From positions 1 through 6,980 of the forward strand of contig RFQK01000082.1 in the NCBI GenBank assembly GCA_009925045.1: a stretch of DNA of 6,980 bases. The letters run 5' to 3'. The position numbers and the translations under genes are program-made. Shown here piece by piece: positions 6,974 to 6,980 of the stretch. The number at the start of each line of letters is the position of its first letter. Position 1 is the first letter of the stretch. This stretch comes from Methylococcaceae bacterium (GTDB taxonomy: Bacteria; Pseudomonadota; Gammaproteobacteria; Methylococcales; Methylomonadaceae). The notes under the pieces are model-generated. The model worked only from the letters and a program-made list of their open reading frames with translations, was not told the DNA's origin and did no database searches.

Positions 6974-6980
6974 CAATGAA

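Noticed and set aside
6973..6975. A TGA on the minus strand that could be the rpsB stop
   Set aside because: Only five bases precede it in the window, so there is no coding sequence to support it.

Overview
The window is a stretch of bacterial chromosome in which every gene reads on the minus strand. Gene content and order (tsf, pyrH, frr, uppS, cdsA, dxr, rseP) match the widely conserved translation and envelope-precursor cluster of Proteobacteria. The DsbC-type periplasmic isomerase and the protein sequences fit a gammaproteobacterium. A methanotroph-like (Methylococcales) lineage is possible, but I cannot confirm it without a search. Base composition is moderate and slightly AT-rich by eye, and looks uniform across the genes. 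I see no mobile element, CRISPR array, tRNA or rRNA.

Layout in the direction of transcription, from high to low coordinates: a non-coding stretch (6980-6864), presumably 3' of rpsB, carries two hairpins, one of them a textbook Rho-independent terminator or attenuator. It is followed by tsf (EF-Ts), a second strong terminator, and then a tight gene string. pyrH (UMP kinase) and frr (ribosome recycling factor) are 1 nt apart. Next comes a single ORF carrying undecaprenyl diphosphate synthase fused to CDP-diglyceride synthase. dxr overlaps it by 4 nt, rseP (site-2 protease) overlaps dxr by 1 nt, and dsbC starts 22 nt after rseP and is cut by the window edge.

The genes serve translation (tsf, frr), nucleotide supply (pyrH), isoprenoid precursors (dxr), the undecaprenyl carrier used for peptidoglycan and O-antigen (UppS), phospholipid synthesis (CdsA), envelope stress signalling (RseP) and periplasmic disulfide repair (DsbC).

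Three things are unusual. First, uppS and cdsA form one uninterrupted reading frame; the usual UppS C-terminus, the stop, and the CdsA start with its usual first residues are all missing. Second, RseP lacks about 44 residues immediately after its HExxH zinc motif, where the family has its conserved membrane-associated loop. Third, rseP is followed by dsbC rather than the usual bamA. The first two are in-frame deletions close together in genes that are normally essential. They are either real and informative or assembly errors, and read mapping would decide. I found no convincing wholly new system here.
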